Shown in pieces: positions 54,101 through 61,638 of a stretch of 64,000 nt of DNA (positions within the stretch are counted from its first letter, which is position 1; every line of letters begins with the position of its first letter). The translations under genes were made by a program, and so were the position numbers. The stretch comes from Desulfobacteraceae bacterium (GTDB lineage: Bacteria; Desulfobacterota; Desulfobacteria; Desulfobacterales; UBA5852), in contig JABZFP010000030.1 of assembly GCA_014237395.1 (NCBI GenBank), forward strand, positions 558,001 to 622,000. Direction: 5' to 3'. Below the pieces are notes generated by a model. It made no database searches. It worked only from the letters and a program-made list of their open reading frames with translations, and was not told the DNA's origin.

Positions 54101-54397
54101 ATGTATAAAATTTTCAGAACACCCGCCCATCATCTGGGGCGGTCCACCGAACCGGATTATCTCCTGTACGAAGGCAAGCTCTATCCCACCGCGACCCATC
54201 CCCGGGGGTGGTCGGAAAAGGCCGATTACGAGCTGCGGGCCGACGGGAAGATCTATCGCTGCGCCGATCATCCCCTGGGCGGCGGCTCCCTGCCGGATTA
54301 CGAAATCGGTCCGGATTGTCTGCTCTATCGCACCGACGCCCATCCGGATGGCAAAGTCGCCGCGCCGGATTATGAACTGAGCGAGATCGCCCAATAG
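54101..54397 (+). CDS. Small protein built of ~27-residue internal repeats
   Basis: 98 aa from ATG 54101 with a GGGAGGAG-rich leader. Three repeat units of pattern xDYxLxxxGKLYRxxxHPxG: PDYLLYEGKLYPTATHPRG, ADYELRADGKIYRCADHPLG and PDYEIGPDCLLYRTDAHPDG, ending in PDYELSE. No signal peptide or membrane segment. Family unknown. It is the first gene after the cobalamin riboswitch and its terminator, and is followed by its own terminator at 54417. Confidence 0.7.
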   Translation: MYKIFRTPAHHLGRSTEPDYLLYEGKLYPTATHPRGWSEKADYELRADGKIYRCADHPLGGGSLPDYEIGPDCLLYRTDAHPDGKVAAPDYELSEIAQ

Positions 54398-54416
54398 ATC
54401 GCTTGCCCTGCCGAGT

Positions 54417-54495
54417 GTGCCGGGTGCCCGGAAACCGCAAGGACCGGAAGGCGCCGGGATGTGTCTGTCAGCACCCGGCACGCTTTGGCTTTTTT
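54417..54495 (+). terminator. Intrinsic terminator after the repeat protein gene
   Basis: GTGCCGGGTGC (54417-54427) / GCACCCGGCAC (54471-54481), 11-bp perfect stem with a long internal loop, followed by GCTTTGGCTTTTTT. Confidence 0.7.
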
Positions 54496-54620
54496 AGGGA
54501 AAGTGGTTCTGATTGGCAACGGTTTTGATCGGCCGTTTCATTCGTAAGGGGTGCTTGCGCTGTTTACGGCTTGAATTTTTTAGGCGCTGATCCTATTGTT
54601 TCACAGGAGGTGCCTGCATC

Positions 54621-55328
54621 ATGACAAGATCCCACGTCAATTCGTCCCCACCCCAAGGTCTTCAGGGCAAACGACCGTATCGTGTCCGGGTCTGGGACCT
54701 GTCGACCCGGCTTTTTCACTGGTTGTTGGTTCTGCTGGTGACGATATCCTTTGTCACGGGCAAGCTGGGCGGCACGGCCATGCAATATCACGAGTGGAGC
54801 GGGGCCGCGATCCTGGTGCTAGTGTTCTTCCGGGTGCTGTGGGGCTTTGTGGGGGGGATGCCATCGCGGTTTGCCACTTTCATGCGCGGCCCCCGGAAGG
54901 TCTTCGACTACGCGAGGTCTTTGCTTGGCAAGGGGCACGACCCCTATCTGGGTCACAACCCCATGGGCGCCTGGTCGATCGTAGCCATGTTGACGGCCCT
55001 CCTTGTCCAGGCGGGAACGGGCCTCTTTGCGAACGACGACATCCTGACCGAAGGCCCCTTGTTCCATCTGATCAGCAAGGAGGCCAGTGATTGGCTGACC
55101 CGCATCCACCATTTCAACCAGAACATTCTGATCGCGCTTGTCGTCCTGCACCTTGGTGCGATTATTTTCTATTGGGTGGTGAAGCGCGAAAACCTGGTCC
55201 TCCCCATGATCACAGGCCGCAAATCCTGGCACGAAGCGGTCGCCAGTGCCAAGGGCAGTACTACCCTGGCACTTTTCCTGGTGGCCGCCTTGGCCGGTAT
55301 TTTTTATTTACTTCTTTACCGGTTATAA
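54621..55328 (+). CDS. Cytochrome b561 (prokaryotic, hydrogenase-type)
   Basis: 235 aa, four membrane segments. RVWDLSTRLFHWLLVLLV carries a haem ligand His, and MQYHEWSGAAILVLVFFRVLWG, then HHFNQNILIALVVLHLGAI give further His ligands. GGAGGTG precedes the ATG at some distance. Transfers electrons between quinone and periplasmic haem carriers. A class II cytochrome c gene converges from the other strand; together they form the usual b561/c' pair. Confidence 0.9.
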   Translation: MTRSHVNSSPPQGLQGKRPYRVRVWDLSTRLFHWLLVLLVTISFVTGKLGGTAMQYHEWSGAAILVLVFFRVLWGFVGGMPSRFATFMRGPRKVFDYARSLLGKGHDPYLGHNPMGAWSIVAMLTALLVQAGTGLFANDDILTEGPLFHLISKEASDWLTRIHHFNQNILIALVVLHLGAIIFYWVVKRENLVLPMITGRKSWHEAVASAKGSTTLALFLVAALAGIFYLLLYRL

Positions 55329-55395
55329 TCATAGCGAATCGCTTTGACGACACCGTTGACGCCGGCATATAACGACGTCTTCAAAGCGGTGGGTC

Positions 55396-55851
55396 TTATT
55401 TTCGAAATGGTTTGTGGCAGCCTTTGCAGCTTTTCGCCACCTCGCCGAATTGAGCCTTGACCGCATCGAAGTCGCTGCCTTTTGCGGTCTCCGCCAGTTT
55501 GGCTGTTGCCGTTTCGAACGATCGGGCGGTTTTTTCAAAATCCTCCCGCTTGTCGAAAACAGCCGGGCTCAGGGTCGTGTCCCCCTTGTCACTTCCGGGT
55601 TCAAGACTGGCCTCCCAGGGAAGGGTTGCCAGCATTTTGACAACCTCGGCATTGGCGACAAACGCTTGCTGGTCATATTCTGCTTTCCCCTGCACGACCG
55701 CCCCCATGCTTTTAAAATGCTGGGCAATCAAAACCATGACCGATTTGCGATACTTGATGGCGTCTTCGGGTTTGGCAAACTGCGCGAGCGCACCGCCGGC
55801 TATCAGTGTGCCCACAACGACCATTACCATTGCTTGGGCCAATGTCTTCAT
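55396..55851 (-). CDS. Cytochrome c' / class II c-type cytochrome
   Basis: 151 aa from the ATG at 55851, GGAGGAAG ribosome site. Signal peptide (MVMVVVGTLIAGGALA). Four-helix bundle with C-terminal haem motif CKGCH, as class II cytochromes c. Start of mature part FAKPEDAIKYRKSVM, with KPEDAIKYR typical. Periplasmic electron carrier or gas-binding protein; the neighbouring cytochrome b561 supports electron transfer. The 240-bp gap 55852-56091 has no gene. Confidence 0.9.
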   Translation of the reverse strand: MKTLAQAMVMVVVGTLIAGGALAQFAKPEDAIKYRKSVMVLIAQHFKSMGAVVQGKAEYDQQAFVANAEVVKMLATLPWEASLEPGSDKGDTTLSPAVFDKREDFEKTARSFETATAKLAETAKGSDFDAVKAQFGEVAKSCKGCHKPFRK

Positions 55852-56091
55852 TGGGCTTCCTCCACGTTTTCGGTTATGGGATAAAAATGACGATAATCCG
55901 GATGCAGGACCGATTCCGGGTGACCAGAATTCCACGGCGTGAAGGCGGCGTCAACACCTTTATGCGTCATTTACCCCCGCAGTGGGGGGGGGATGCCGAG
56001 AAGCGCATCCCGATGGAATCAGTGGGGGACTTTGGATATCGCTGCCTGGAAACCGGTGTGCGCCTGTATCGATGCCGCCATGAAGAACCCT

Positions 56092-57069
56092 TCAGCGACG
56101 GGGGATTTCCCAATCGCCCGCTTCGGTTCGGCAGGCCAGTCCATAGAAATCGGTTTCTTCTCCGGCCCGGCTCAGCTTTTGGATATACTGGCGGCAATAA
56201 GTCCCGTTTTTGAGGCGGAAAGTGGCCACGGGTGTCACCGCACCGGAAAGGGCGTGTTGCGCCAGCTGCCACCGCTGCACCGTGCCACTGCGCTTGCCTT
56301 CCAAAGCCTGCTGAAATATCGTTTGCACCTTGTTTTTGGCTGCCGCTGGCATGCCTTTGACCGGCGGTGTTACGGCCACGAGTTCGATGCTGCGGTTCGG
56401 CCGGCGCCCCGAAAAATGGCGGTCCATTCTGACATAATGGCCCACCACCGGAGCATAGTACCAGGTCCTGATTTCTCTAAGCCTGGATTTGTTGTAGGCG
56501 CCACCGCCGGAAAACCGGCGGGCAACGATTTCCCAGACGTCGAATTCACCGGCCTTGACGTTGATTCGGGATTGCCCGGTGACTTCCAGGCGCCATTGGC
56601 TCTCATAGGTGTGCACCTTCCCCGTTTCATCCTGCCAGCGTCCCGATTCGATATAGCGTGCCGTTTTCCCGGGCGCCAGGGGCCAAAGGGTGGTGGCAAC
56701 AGGGTTTCCCAGCCAGTCGCGGCGTGCGCGAAAGCTTCGTTGTCCGGAACGGGTGCGCGTTTCCCAGGCGGCGTGTCGATAGGTAAAATCGGCCGACCCC
56801 GTTGATTGGTGACCGCTATGGTTGCGCCAGGTTACCCCCTCCGGACCGGCCTTTTCGATGGTCTCCCAACGGCCGTTGGTGTAAACAAATGTCGTACCTT
56901 CCTGGTAAGCGGGCAGCGGTATCGGCTTGGCCGCTTCCGAGGGCCCCGGTCGGGTAGACGCACATCCCGTCATACCGAGGAACAGCATGAGCATGATCGC
57001 ACCAAACCATGAGCCCGGGGATTTCAATGTGCGGATCGACCGAAGATCCTTTTTGTCATTCTTCTGCAT
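56092..57069 (-). CDS. Lipoprotein with C-terminal surface-antigen (RT0821/17-kDa-like) domain, copy 2
   Basis: 325 aa. Signal with lipobox GMTGC (Cys ~36). Middle part: LPAYQEGTTFVYTNG, WPLAPGK, VKAGEFDVWEI, and WYYAPVVGHYVRMDR. C-terminal domain (~235-325): VTPVATFRLKNGTYCRQY and FYGLACRTEAGDWEI, with two CR pairs as in RT0821/Lpp0805-type surface proteins. It is homologous over its length to the lipoprotein at 60684, the first gene of this unit; here it is the last. The anti-sigma factor just before it ends in the same domain. Outer membrane or periplasmic face likely. Confidence 0.78.
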   Translation of the reverse strand: MQKNDKKDLRSIRTLKSPGSWFGAIMLMLFLGMTGCASTRPGPSEAAKPIPLPAYQEGTTFVYTNGRWETIEKAGPEGVTWRNHSGHQSTGSADFTYRHAAWETRTRSGQRSFRARRDWLGNPVATTLWPLAPGKTARYIESGRWQDETGKVHTYESQWRLEVTGQSRINVKAGEFDVWEIVARRFSGGGAYNKSRLREIRTWYYAPVVGHYVRMDRHFSGRRPNRSIELVAVTPPVKGMPAAAKNKVQTIFQQALEGKRSGTVQRWQLAQHALSGAVTPVATFRLKNGTYCRQYIQKLSRAGEETDFYGLACRTEAGDWEIPRR

Positions 57070-57096
57070 GCGGTACTCTCATCGTATTCCCCCGTA

Positions 57097-57723
57097 TCAG
57101 GTTTTGGGCACGAACAGGGCGGTGGTACGCCAATCAAGCCGGCCGGAACGGTAGGCCATCCCCCGGAATGTCTGTCTGTCATTGCCGGAGACGATCTCCA
57201 TGGTATACCCCCGGTAGAACTGGCCGTCCTTGTTGCGGTAGGTTTTGACGGGCGTGATAACGATATGAATCCCTTCGGCCGCCAGGTCCAGCGACAGGGC
57301 GTCGCCACTCAGGTGGTTTTCGAGAGTTCGATTGATCACTTCTTTGTAAGCGGCCGGCAGCAGGTGGAACGGCTGCTGCGGTGCCAACCCCGCCCCCGGT
57401 TTAAGGAAAAAACCGAGGCCGACGCCGATGACCACCAGGGCGAAGGCGGCCGCCAGTTTGACGGACGGAAACCACGCTTCCGGCCAAAACGTATTAGAGG
57501 TAGTGGCCCCGGTGACGGCTGCCTGCAGGCGGTCGGGAACAGGTTCATGCAAGGCATCGGTGCTGCCGGCGCGCAGCAGCACCGTGGTTCGCATGGTGTC
57601 GAGAACGAATTGCCGGGCGTCACGGTCGCGGTCCAGAAAGTCTTCGACCTCATGCATCGTCTTCCGGTCCAGTTCGCCATCCACATAGGCCGAGAGTGTC
57701 AAGTGATCGAATGATGCTGCCAT
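57097..57723 (-). CDS. Anti-sigma factor with external surface-antigen-like domain
   Basis: 208 aa. N-terminal ~75 residues: LTLSAYVDGELD and the helices of an anti-sigma domain. One membrane segment (~89-107: LAAAFALVVIGVGLGFFLK). The C-terminal part (~120-200) outside has VITPVKTYRNKDGQFYRGY and RQTFRGMAYRSGRLDW, aligning with the domain that ends the lipoproteins at 56092 and 60684; their two cysteines are tyrosines here. It shares one base with the ECF sigma stop (TAATG). It should hold the sigma factor inactive until an envelope signal arrives. Confidence 0.85.
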   Translation of the reverse strand: MAASFDHLTLSAYVDGELDRKTMHEVEDFLDRDRDARQFVLDTMRTTVLLRAGSTDALHEPVPDRLQAAVTGATTSNTFWPEAWFPSVKLAAAFALVVIGVGLGFFLKPGAGLAPQQPFHLLPAAYKEVINRTLENHLSGDALSLDLAAEGIHIVITPVKTYRNKDGQFYRGYTMEIVSGNDRQTFRGMAYRSGRLDWRTTALFVPKT

Positions 57724-58295
57724 TATTTTAGTCTCCTTCCAGCAACCTTGTGAACCCGGAGCCGCCGGGGGTGATCGTCACGAAACCGTTCGGCCAGAAT
57801 GCCGCGGGCGCGTGCCACCCGGCTGGCAACCGTACCCGCCGGAACTCCGAGCACGGTTGCCGCTTCAGCATAAGTATAGCCTTCGACCGCCACCAGGACG
57901 ATGGCCGCCCGGCTATCTTCAGACAGATGCCCCAAGGCCTTCTTGACATCCATGAACGATACCATCCGTCTCGGGGAAGAGACGCCTTCACCGGTAATAT
58001 CCTGCAGGTTGCGCAGGGATTCGTCCCGTGCCGATTGCCGTTGCCGCCGGCGCATCCGGTCGATCCACTGGGTATAGATCATCCGGTACAACCAGCTGTC
58101 GAACCGTGTCCCGTCGTGAAACTGGCTGAAACGCGCAAGTGAGCGTTCGCAGGTCGCCTGAACCAGATCATCGGCGCTGTCGGTATCCCCGGTCAGATTG
58201 CGGGCGAAGCGCCGCAGCCGTGGCAGAAGGGCGACCAACTGCTTGCGCAGCACGGTTTCTCGGTGGGTTCCCGTTTTTAGACGCGGCCAAGGCAT
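57723..58295 (-). CDS. ECF sigma factor (RpoE-like)
   Basis: 190 aa. Region 2: ADDLVQATCERSLARFSQF, DGTRFDSWLYRMIYTQWIDR. Region 4: SEDSRAAIVLVAVEGYTYAEAATVLGVPAGTVASRVARAR. Directs RNA polymerase to envelope-stress-type promoters. Translationally coupled to the anti-sigma gene. Start ATG 58295 has a weak ribosome site; 9 bp after the Asp/Gly-rich gene. It may drive its own operon from the GTAACC-type promoter at 61640. Confidence 0.92.
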   Translation of the reverse strand: MPWPRLKTGTHRETVLRKQLVALLPRLRRFARNLTGDTDSADDLVQATCERSLARFSQFHDGTRFDSWLYRMIYTQWIDRMRRRQRQSARDESLRNLQDITGEGVSSPRRMVSFMDVKKALGHLSEDSRAAIVLVAVEGYTYAEAATVLGVPAGTVASRVARARGILAERFRDDHPRRLRVHKVAGRRLK

Positions 58296-58304
58296 GGATT
58301 CGTA

Positions 58305-58826
58305 TCAGTCCCAGTTGCCGACGACGCCGGCCTCTTCATCCGCCGCCATCGGTTCGAGGTCATCAAGGTCGCCGAAATCAAAACGGTTATCATCCCGTCG
58401 ATCACCCCGCTGGTCGTCGTTTTGGGAGCGGCGGTCATCCCCGCGGTCGTCCTCTCTTCTGTCACCCTCGTCCGCATCTTCAACGTCCTTATCTCCGTCA
58501 TCCCCATCGTCGCCGTCGTCGCCATCGTCGCCATCGTCGCCGTCATCCCCATCGTCGCCGTCGTCCCCATCGTCGCCGTCATCGCCGTCGTCACCCCCAT
58601 CATCGCCGTCACCACCGTCTCCACTTCCACCGCCATCACTATCACCGTCACTGTCGCCACCGTCATCATCAGCGGCGGCGGTCAGTATCGTGAAGTGGCC
58701 GGTGTCGTAATCATAGCCGATCGGCATGACCAGCAGGGCCAGAAGGACGATCGACAGCACGGAAAAAAGGAACCAGCCATCGTTCGGATGCAACTTTTTC
58801 TTGATGATTCGGCACATGAAGGGCAT
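58305..58826 (-). CDS. Small membrane protein with Asp/Gly tandem repeats
   Basis: 173 aa, GGGAGA ribosome site. One membrane segment (~17-38: GWFLFSVLSIVLLALLVMPIG). Then an acidic low-complexity region: GDD repeated about a dozen times (~65-105), with more D/R mixed tail (DRREDDRGDDRRSQNDDQRGDRRDD). The DNA encodes it as tandem 9-bp-like units at 58494-58680. Very acidic Asp/Gly tails bind Ca2+ or other cations. It lies between the PqqD-like gene and the ECF sigma gene on the same strand. Confidence 0.75.
   Translation of the reverse strand: MPFMCRIIKKKLHPNDGWFLFSVLSIVLLALLVMPIGYDYDTGHFTILTAAADDDGGDSDGDSDGGGSGDGGDGDDGGDDGDDGDDGDDGDDGDDGDDGDDGDDGDDGDDGDKDVEDADEGDRREDDRGDDRRSQNDDQRGDRRDDNRFDFGDLDDLEPMAADEEAGVVGNWD
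58494..58680. repeat. Low-complexity tandem repeat coding for (GDD)n
   Basis: Plus strand reads a run of ATCGTCGCC-type 9-bp units, encoding the Asp/Gly tract of the membrane protein on the minus strand. Such repeats vary in number between strains. Confidence 0.85.
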
Positions 58827-58971
58827 AGCACTCTCCCGACTTTAAGGGTTTTGAATGGATAACGCCCGGGAACCCTTTTTTTATCCCTCAAGAAATCGTC
58901 GTAAACCTGACAATAGTGCCCATGGGCAAATTGTCGAGAGGGACCGGGCGGGCTGCGGATGGGACGTCTCT

Positions 58972-59283
58972 CTACGGCAGGCGAAAGGCAAGCCCCTTTT
59001 TTTCGAGGTCGGCGATGAGTTTGGCGACATCCGCGGCGATCTGATCCGTCGGGGTGTCCGGAAAGGCTTCCTGGACGATGCGTCCGGCATCCGCAATGCT
59101 GATCGGGTCGGCCAGCAATCGCCAAAGGCCCGCGCTCAATGGATTCAGATAAAAAATGGTGTCGTCTTCCGGATTGACGAGAAATACCGTGTCGTCGATC
59201 TGTCGTTCCACCACGGCGGGATTCCGGCGGAAGCATTCCCCGGAAGGGGCCTGATCCGGTCTGTCTTTAAATAATTTTATCAT
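58972..59283 (-). CDS. PqqD-like peptide-binding protein of an HPr-rel-A-type system
   Basis: 103 aa. PqqD fold: VERQIDDTVFLVNPEDDTIF, then YLNPLSAGLWRLLADPISIADAGRIV and an end helix LIADLEKKGL. PqqD proteins are RiPP recognition elements that hold a leader peptide for a modifying enzyme. The gene overlaps the HprK-like gene by 17 bp, so the pair is coupled. I recall a PqqD/HprK-related pairing named HPr-rel-A in TIGRFAMs. No radical-SAM enzyme is nearby. The substrate could be one of the low-complexity proteins in this unit (inference). Confidence 0.85.
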   Translation of the reverse strand: MIKLFKDRPDQAPSGECFRRNPAVVERQIDDTVFLVNPEDDTIFYLNPLSAGLWRLLADPISIADAGRIVQEAFPDTPTDQIAADVAKLIADLEKKGLAFRLP

Positions 59284-60160
59284 TGTCTTCCCGCAGGGGC
59301 GCTAAACCGAAGCCTTCTGACAGCAAGGCCGCCGCCTGGTCAAGGGTGTCATAGGTCAGGGTGTAGCAGGCGGCCTGTTCGACGACCGCATGGAGCCGGT
59401 CGAGGATATCGATGCCCGGATTTTCACGGGCAAAATTGCGCAGGATCATGTCCCTGACCACGTCGCTCGTGGTCGCGGTTTTCAGGGTAGGTTTTTCTCC
59501 GGTGTCCCGGCGCAGGATCGTAATGGCCGTGACCTGCGCGTCGGTGCCGCGCGGTGCCAGACGGCGTGGGCCGAGACGGATATAGCGATAGCGCTTATTC
59601 TGTGGACCGAGACGATTGGCGATAAAGGTCCGCAGCGGATCGCCGGCGGTTTTCGGCAGCGGCCGCCGCAACCGCGGCAGGATTCCCAGGGCCACACCGG
59701 AATTCCCGCCGGATGGGATCGGGAGCACATCGTCGCTGAAAATCCTTGCCCCGCAAGAGGCCAGCTTGACGGATAACAGGCTTTTGCCGGCCCGGTAAGT
59801 GCTGGGAAACACCATCAGCCCGGTCTGGAGCTCCACCGCAGCGCCATGCAGACAGAGATTTTTATTTTGCTCGGCATTATAAGCGTGAATCAGGTCGACG
59901 ATAAAATCGCAAACGGCATCCACGGGGTCGCTGAAGCGTACCGGCTTCGACAACCACCGGGAACGGCGTTCATAGCCGTCCGCTTTTTTTTGCAGTGTGA
60001 TGACGGGCTGGCCCTGACTTGCTGTGTTTTCCGCACGGCCTTTTTCCAGGGACCAGTCGCGTAGAACGCCGGACAGGATCGGGAAAAGGGCCTCACAGCC
60101 GCTGAACGCCACCGCGGCTTGCAGCCCGCTGAACGCATACATGTCGAATTCGGGAATCAA
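59267..60160 (-). CDS. HprK-related kinase (HPr-rel-A type)
   Basis: 297 aa from a TTG with GAGG about 8 nt upstream (ATG at 60142 is the alternative). Core: LHGAAVEL (H105), a P-loop variant VFPSTYRAGKSLLS (K126, S127) and Walker-B-like RIFSDDVLPI (D143, D144), as in HPr kinase/phosphorylase. HPr kinases phosphorylate serine; relatives also phosphorylate the C-terminal serine of lasso peptides. It is coupled to a PqqD-like gene and preceded by a Ser/Gly-rich exported protein. No HPr gene nearby. Cytoplasmic. Confidence 0.85.
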   Translation of the reverse strand: MIPEFDMYAFSGLQAAVAFSGCEALFPILSGVLRDWSLEKGRAENTASQGQPVITLQKKADGYERRSRWLSKPVRFSDPVDAVCDFIVDLIHAYNAEQNKNLCLHGAAVELQTGLMVFPSTYRAGKSLLSVKLASCGARIFSDDVLPIPSGGNSGVALGILPRLRRPLPKTAGDPLRTFIANRLGPQNKRYRYIRLGPRRLAPRGTDAQVTAITILRRDTGEKPTLKTATTSDVVRDMILRNFARENPGIDILDRLHAVVEQAACYTLTYDTLDQAAALLSEGFGLAPLREDNDKII

Positions 60161-60176
60161 TCGATGACCTCAACGT

Positions 60177-60213
60177 CATGAGGGCTCTGCCCGTCGGCGG
60201 GAGAGCCCTCATG
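60177..60213 (-). promoter_or_regulatory. Strong hairpin between the Ser/Gly-rich gene and the HprK-like gene
   Basis: CATGAGGGCTCT (60177-60188) / AGAGCCCTCATG (60202-60213), a perfect 12-bp stem with a GC-rich top. No T-run follows, so it is not a usual terminator. It may stop 3' decay or let only part of the transcript continue, leaving the first two genes more abundant. Confidence 0.65.
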
Positions 60214-60243
60214 CCTTCGTCGTATGCCGATGGCAAGGTGCGA

Positions 60244-60645
60244 TTAAACGCCGCCGTTGATGCCGCCCTGGATACTGCTCGATGAGGAAGGCCCCGAGGC
60301 GCCGGTCGGGCTGGTGGCCCCTGTCGCGCCGGATGCGCCGGTGGCTCCGGAGGAACTCGAGGGGCCGGATGCCGAACTGGCGCTGCTCGCACCGCTGCTG
60401 CCGCTGCTGCCGGAACTGCTTCCGGATCCGCCGCCCGAACCCGAGCCGCCACCCGAACCCGAACCGCCACCCGAGCCACCACCCGAGCCGCCGGAGGAAG
60501 CACGGGCCTCACTCAACGTCATTAACATGGGAGCGGCATAGGCCACAACCGTCAACATCCCCAGTTTGGCCAGGGCTTTCCGACGTCCCTGGTCCACCGT
60601 GTTTTCTTCTGATGTCGTTGCTATGTTTTTTTGATGTGTTTTCAT
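60244..60645 (-). CDS. Tat-exported Ser/Gly-rich low-complexity protein
   Basis: 133 aa, AAGGAA ribosome site. Twin-arginine signal GRRKALAKLGMLTVVAYAAP (R21-R22) with likely cleavage after ARA (A49). The mature ~84 residues are almost only Ser, Gly, Ala and Thr: SGGGSGGGSGS units, a (GSS)n part and then collagen-like GATGASGATGATSPTGASGP. It ends SSIQGGINGGV. Not a known family. Its place beside HprK-like and PqqD-like genes makes it the best candidate for a modified substrate. Abundant serine fits a Ser-kinase target (inference). Confidence 0.8.
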   Translation of the reverse strand: MKTHQKNIATTSEENTVDQGRRKALAKLGMLTVVAYAAPMLMTLSEARASSGGSGGGSGGGSGSGGGSGSGGGSGSSSGSSGSSGASSASSASGPSSSSGATGASGATGATSPTGASGPSSSSSIQGGINGGV

Positions 60646-60683
60646 GGCAATTCCTTTCCTTATCCATGCTGAAGGTTTTTATT

Positions 60684-61610
60684 TTATTCCACACGTTGCC
60701 AGTGTCCATCGGGCTGGCGGCATACCTCCCGGGTATGCTGGCCGATCCGGCCCTTGACACTGTAGATGCTGCGATACTCCCGGCAGGCTGTTCCTTTCGG
60801 ATCTTTGAAACTTCGGAAGGGTACCAACATGGCCGCCAGGTTGCCGGATTGGCTTCGCCAGAAGGTGGCCCGGCCGTCCTCGTTCTTCGTCAAGGCGGAC
60901 TGGAGGGTCTGGTTGAGCTTTACCTGTTCCTGCTGGGGGAGCAACGTGCTGTTGAATCCGTAAGCCACCAGTTCACGGCGGGTGTCCGAACGACTTCGGT
61001 GCCGATCTTCACGGATGACATAATGACCGATTCCCGGTGCATAGTAGAACCGGCGGGTCGCACGCCACGAGCCGCTGGAGGTCGAATAGCGGCTGCAGGC
61101 CATCACGACCGTATCGAACTGACCGGCCGGAACACTCACGCGGGCCGTTCCCTCCACCGCGCATGTCCATCGCCGGGCAATCTGATCCGAAGGGCTTCCG
61201 TCTTTGGTGGTGATGGTCTGGTCGAAGGTGAACTCGCCGCGCTTCCCCGGGGCAAGCGGCCAAAGCAGGTCTGGGGGGGCGGAAGTCTGCCCGATACTGG
61301 ATCGATTGGCGCTGTCCCAGGTGAGATCGGGGATGATGAAATTGGGGTACCCTTTGCTGGTGGCCCCGTTGTGGTGCTTCCAGGTCACCTGGCCGTCCGA
61401 TACCGCCGTGACCAGCGATGAAGTGCCGTCATCGTAGACAAAATATTCGCCGGGGACGTAATCCGGCAGGCTGGCCCTTTCCATAAGGTAGCGGTCGGCG
61501 GCAGACCCGGCGACATATGTCGGTGTGGTCTGACATCCGGTGGTGGAGAGAAGCAAAACACATATCGCCAGAATTGCGGCGATGCTGCCCGTTTGCTGAT
61601 TTTTTATCAT
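60684..61610 (-). CDS. Lipoprotein with C-terminal surface-antigen domain, copy 1
   Basis: 308 aa, GGGAGA ribosome site. Lipobox STTGC (~Cys 26). Same order as the lipoprotein at 56092: LPDYVPGEYFVYDDG, WPLAPGK, VPAGQFDTVVM, FYYAPGIGHYVIRED, and the C-terminal domain FRSFKDPKGTACREY and TREVCRQPDGHWQR, whose two cysteines are followed by R. First gene of the unit; a possible ECF promoter lies 30 bp upstream. Probably on the outer face of a membrane. Confidence 0.78.
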   Translation of the reverse strand: MIKNQQTGSIAAILAICVLLLSTTGCQTTPTYVAGSAADRYLMERASLPDYVPGEYFVYDDGTSSLVTAVSDGQVTWKHHNGATSKGYPNFIIPDLTWDSANRSSIGQTSAPPDLLWPLAPGKRGEFTFDQTITTKDGSPSDQIARRWTCAVEGTARVSVPAGQFDTVVMACSRYSTSSGSWRATRRFYYAPGIGHYVIREDRHRSRSDTRRELVAYGFNSTLLPQQEQVKLNQTLQSALTKNEDGRATFWRSQSGNLAAMLVPFRSFKDPKGTACREYRSIYSVKGRIGQHTREVCRQPDGHWQRVE

Positions 61611-61638
61611 ATCACGTCTCCCTTCAACATTTATAAGG

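Noticed and set aside
58494..58680. Tandem 9-bp units as a CRISPR or satellite array
   Set aside because: They stay in frame in a membrane protein gene with its own ribosome site and membrane segment; units lack spacers.
60280..60520. Plus-strand frames over the Ser/Gly-rich gene (Pro/Glu/Arg-rich)
   Set aside because: They are antisense of the repeat and lack ribosome sites; the minus frame has a Tat signal and good ribosome site.
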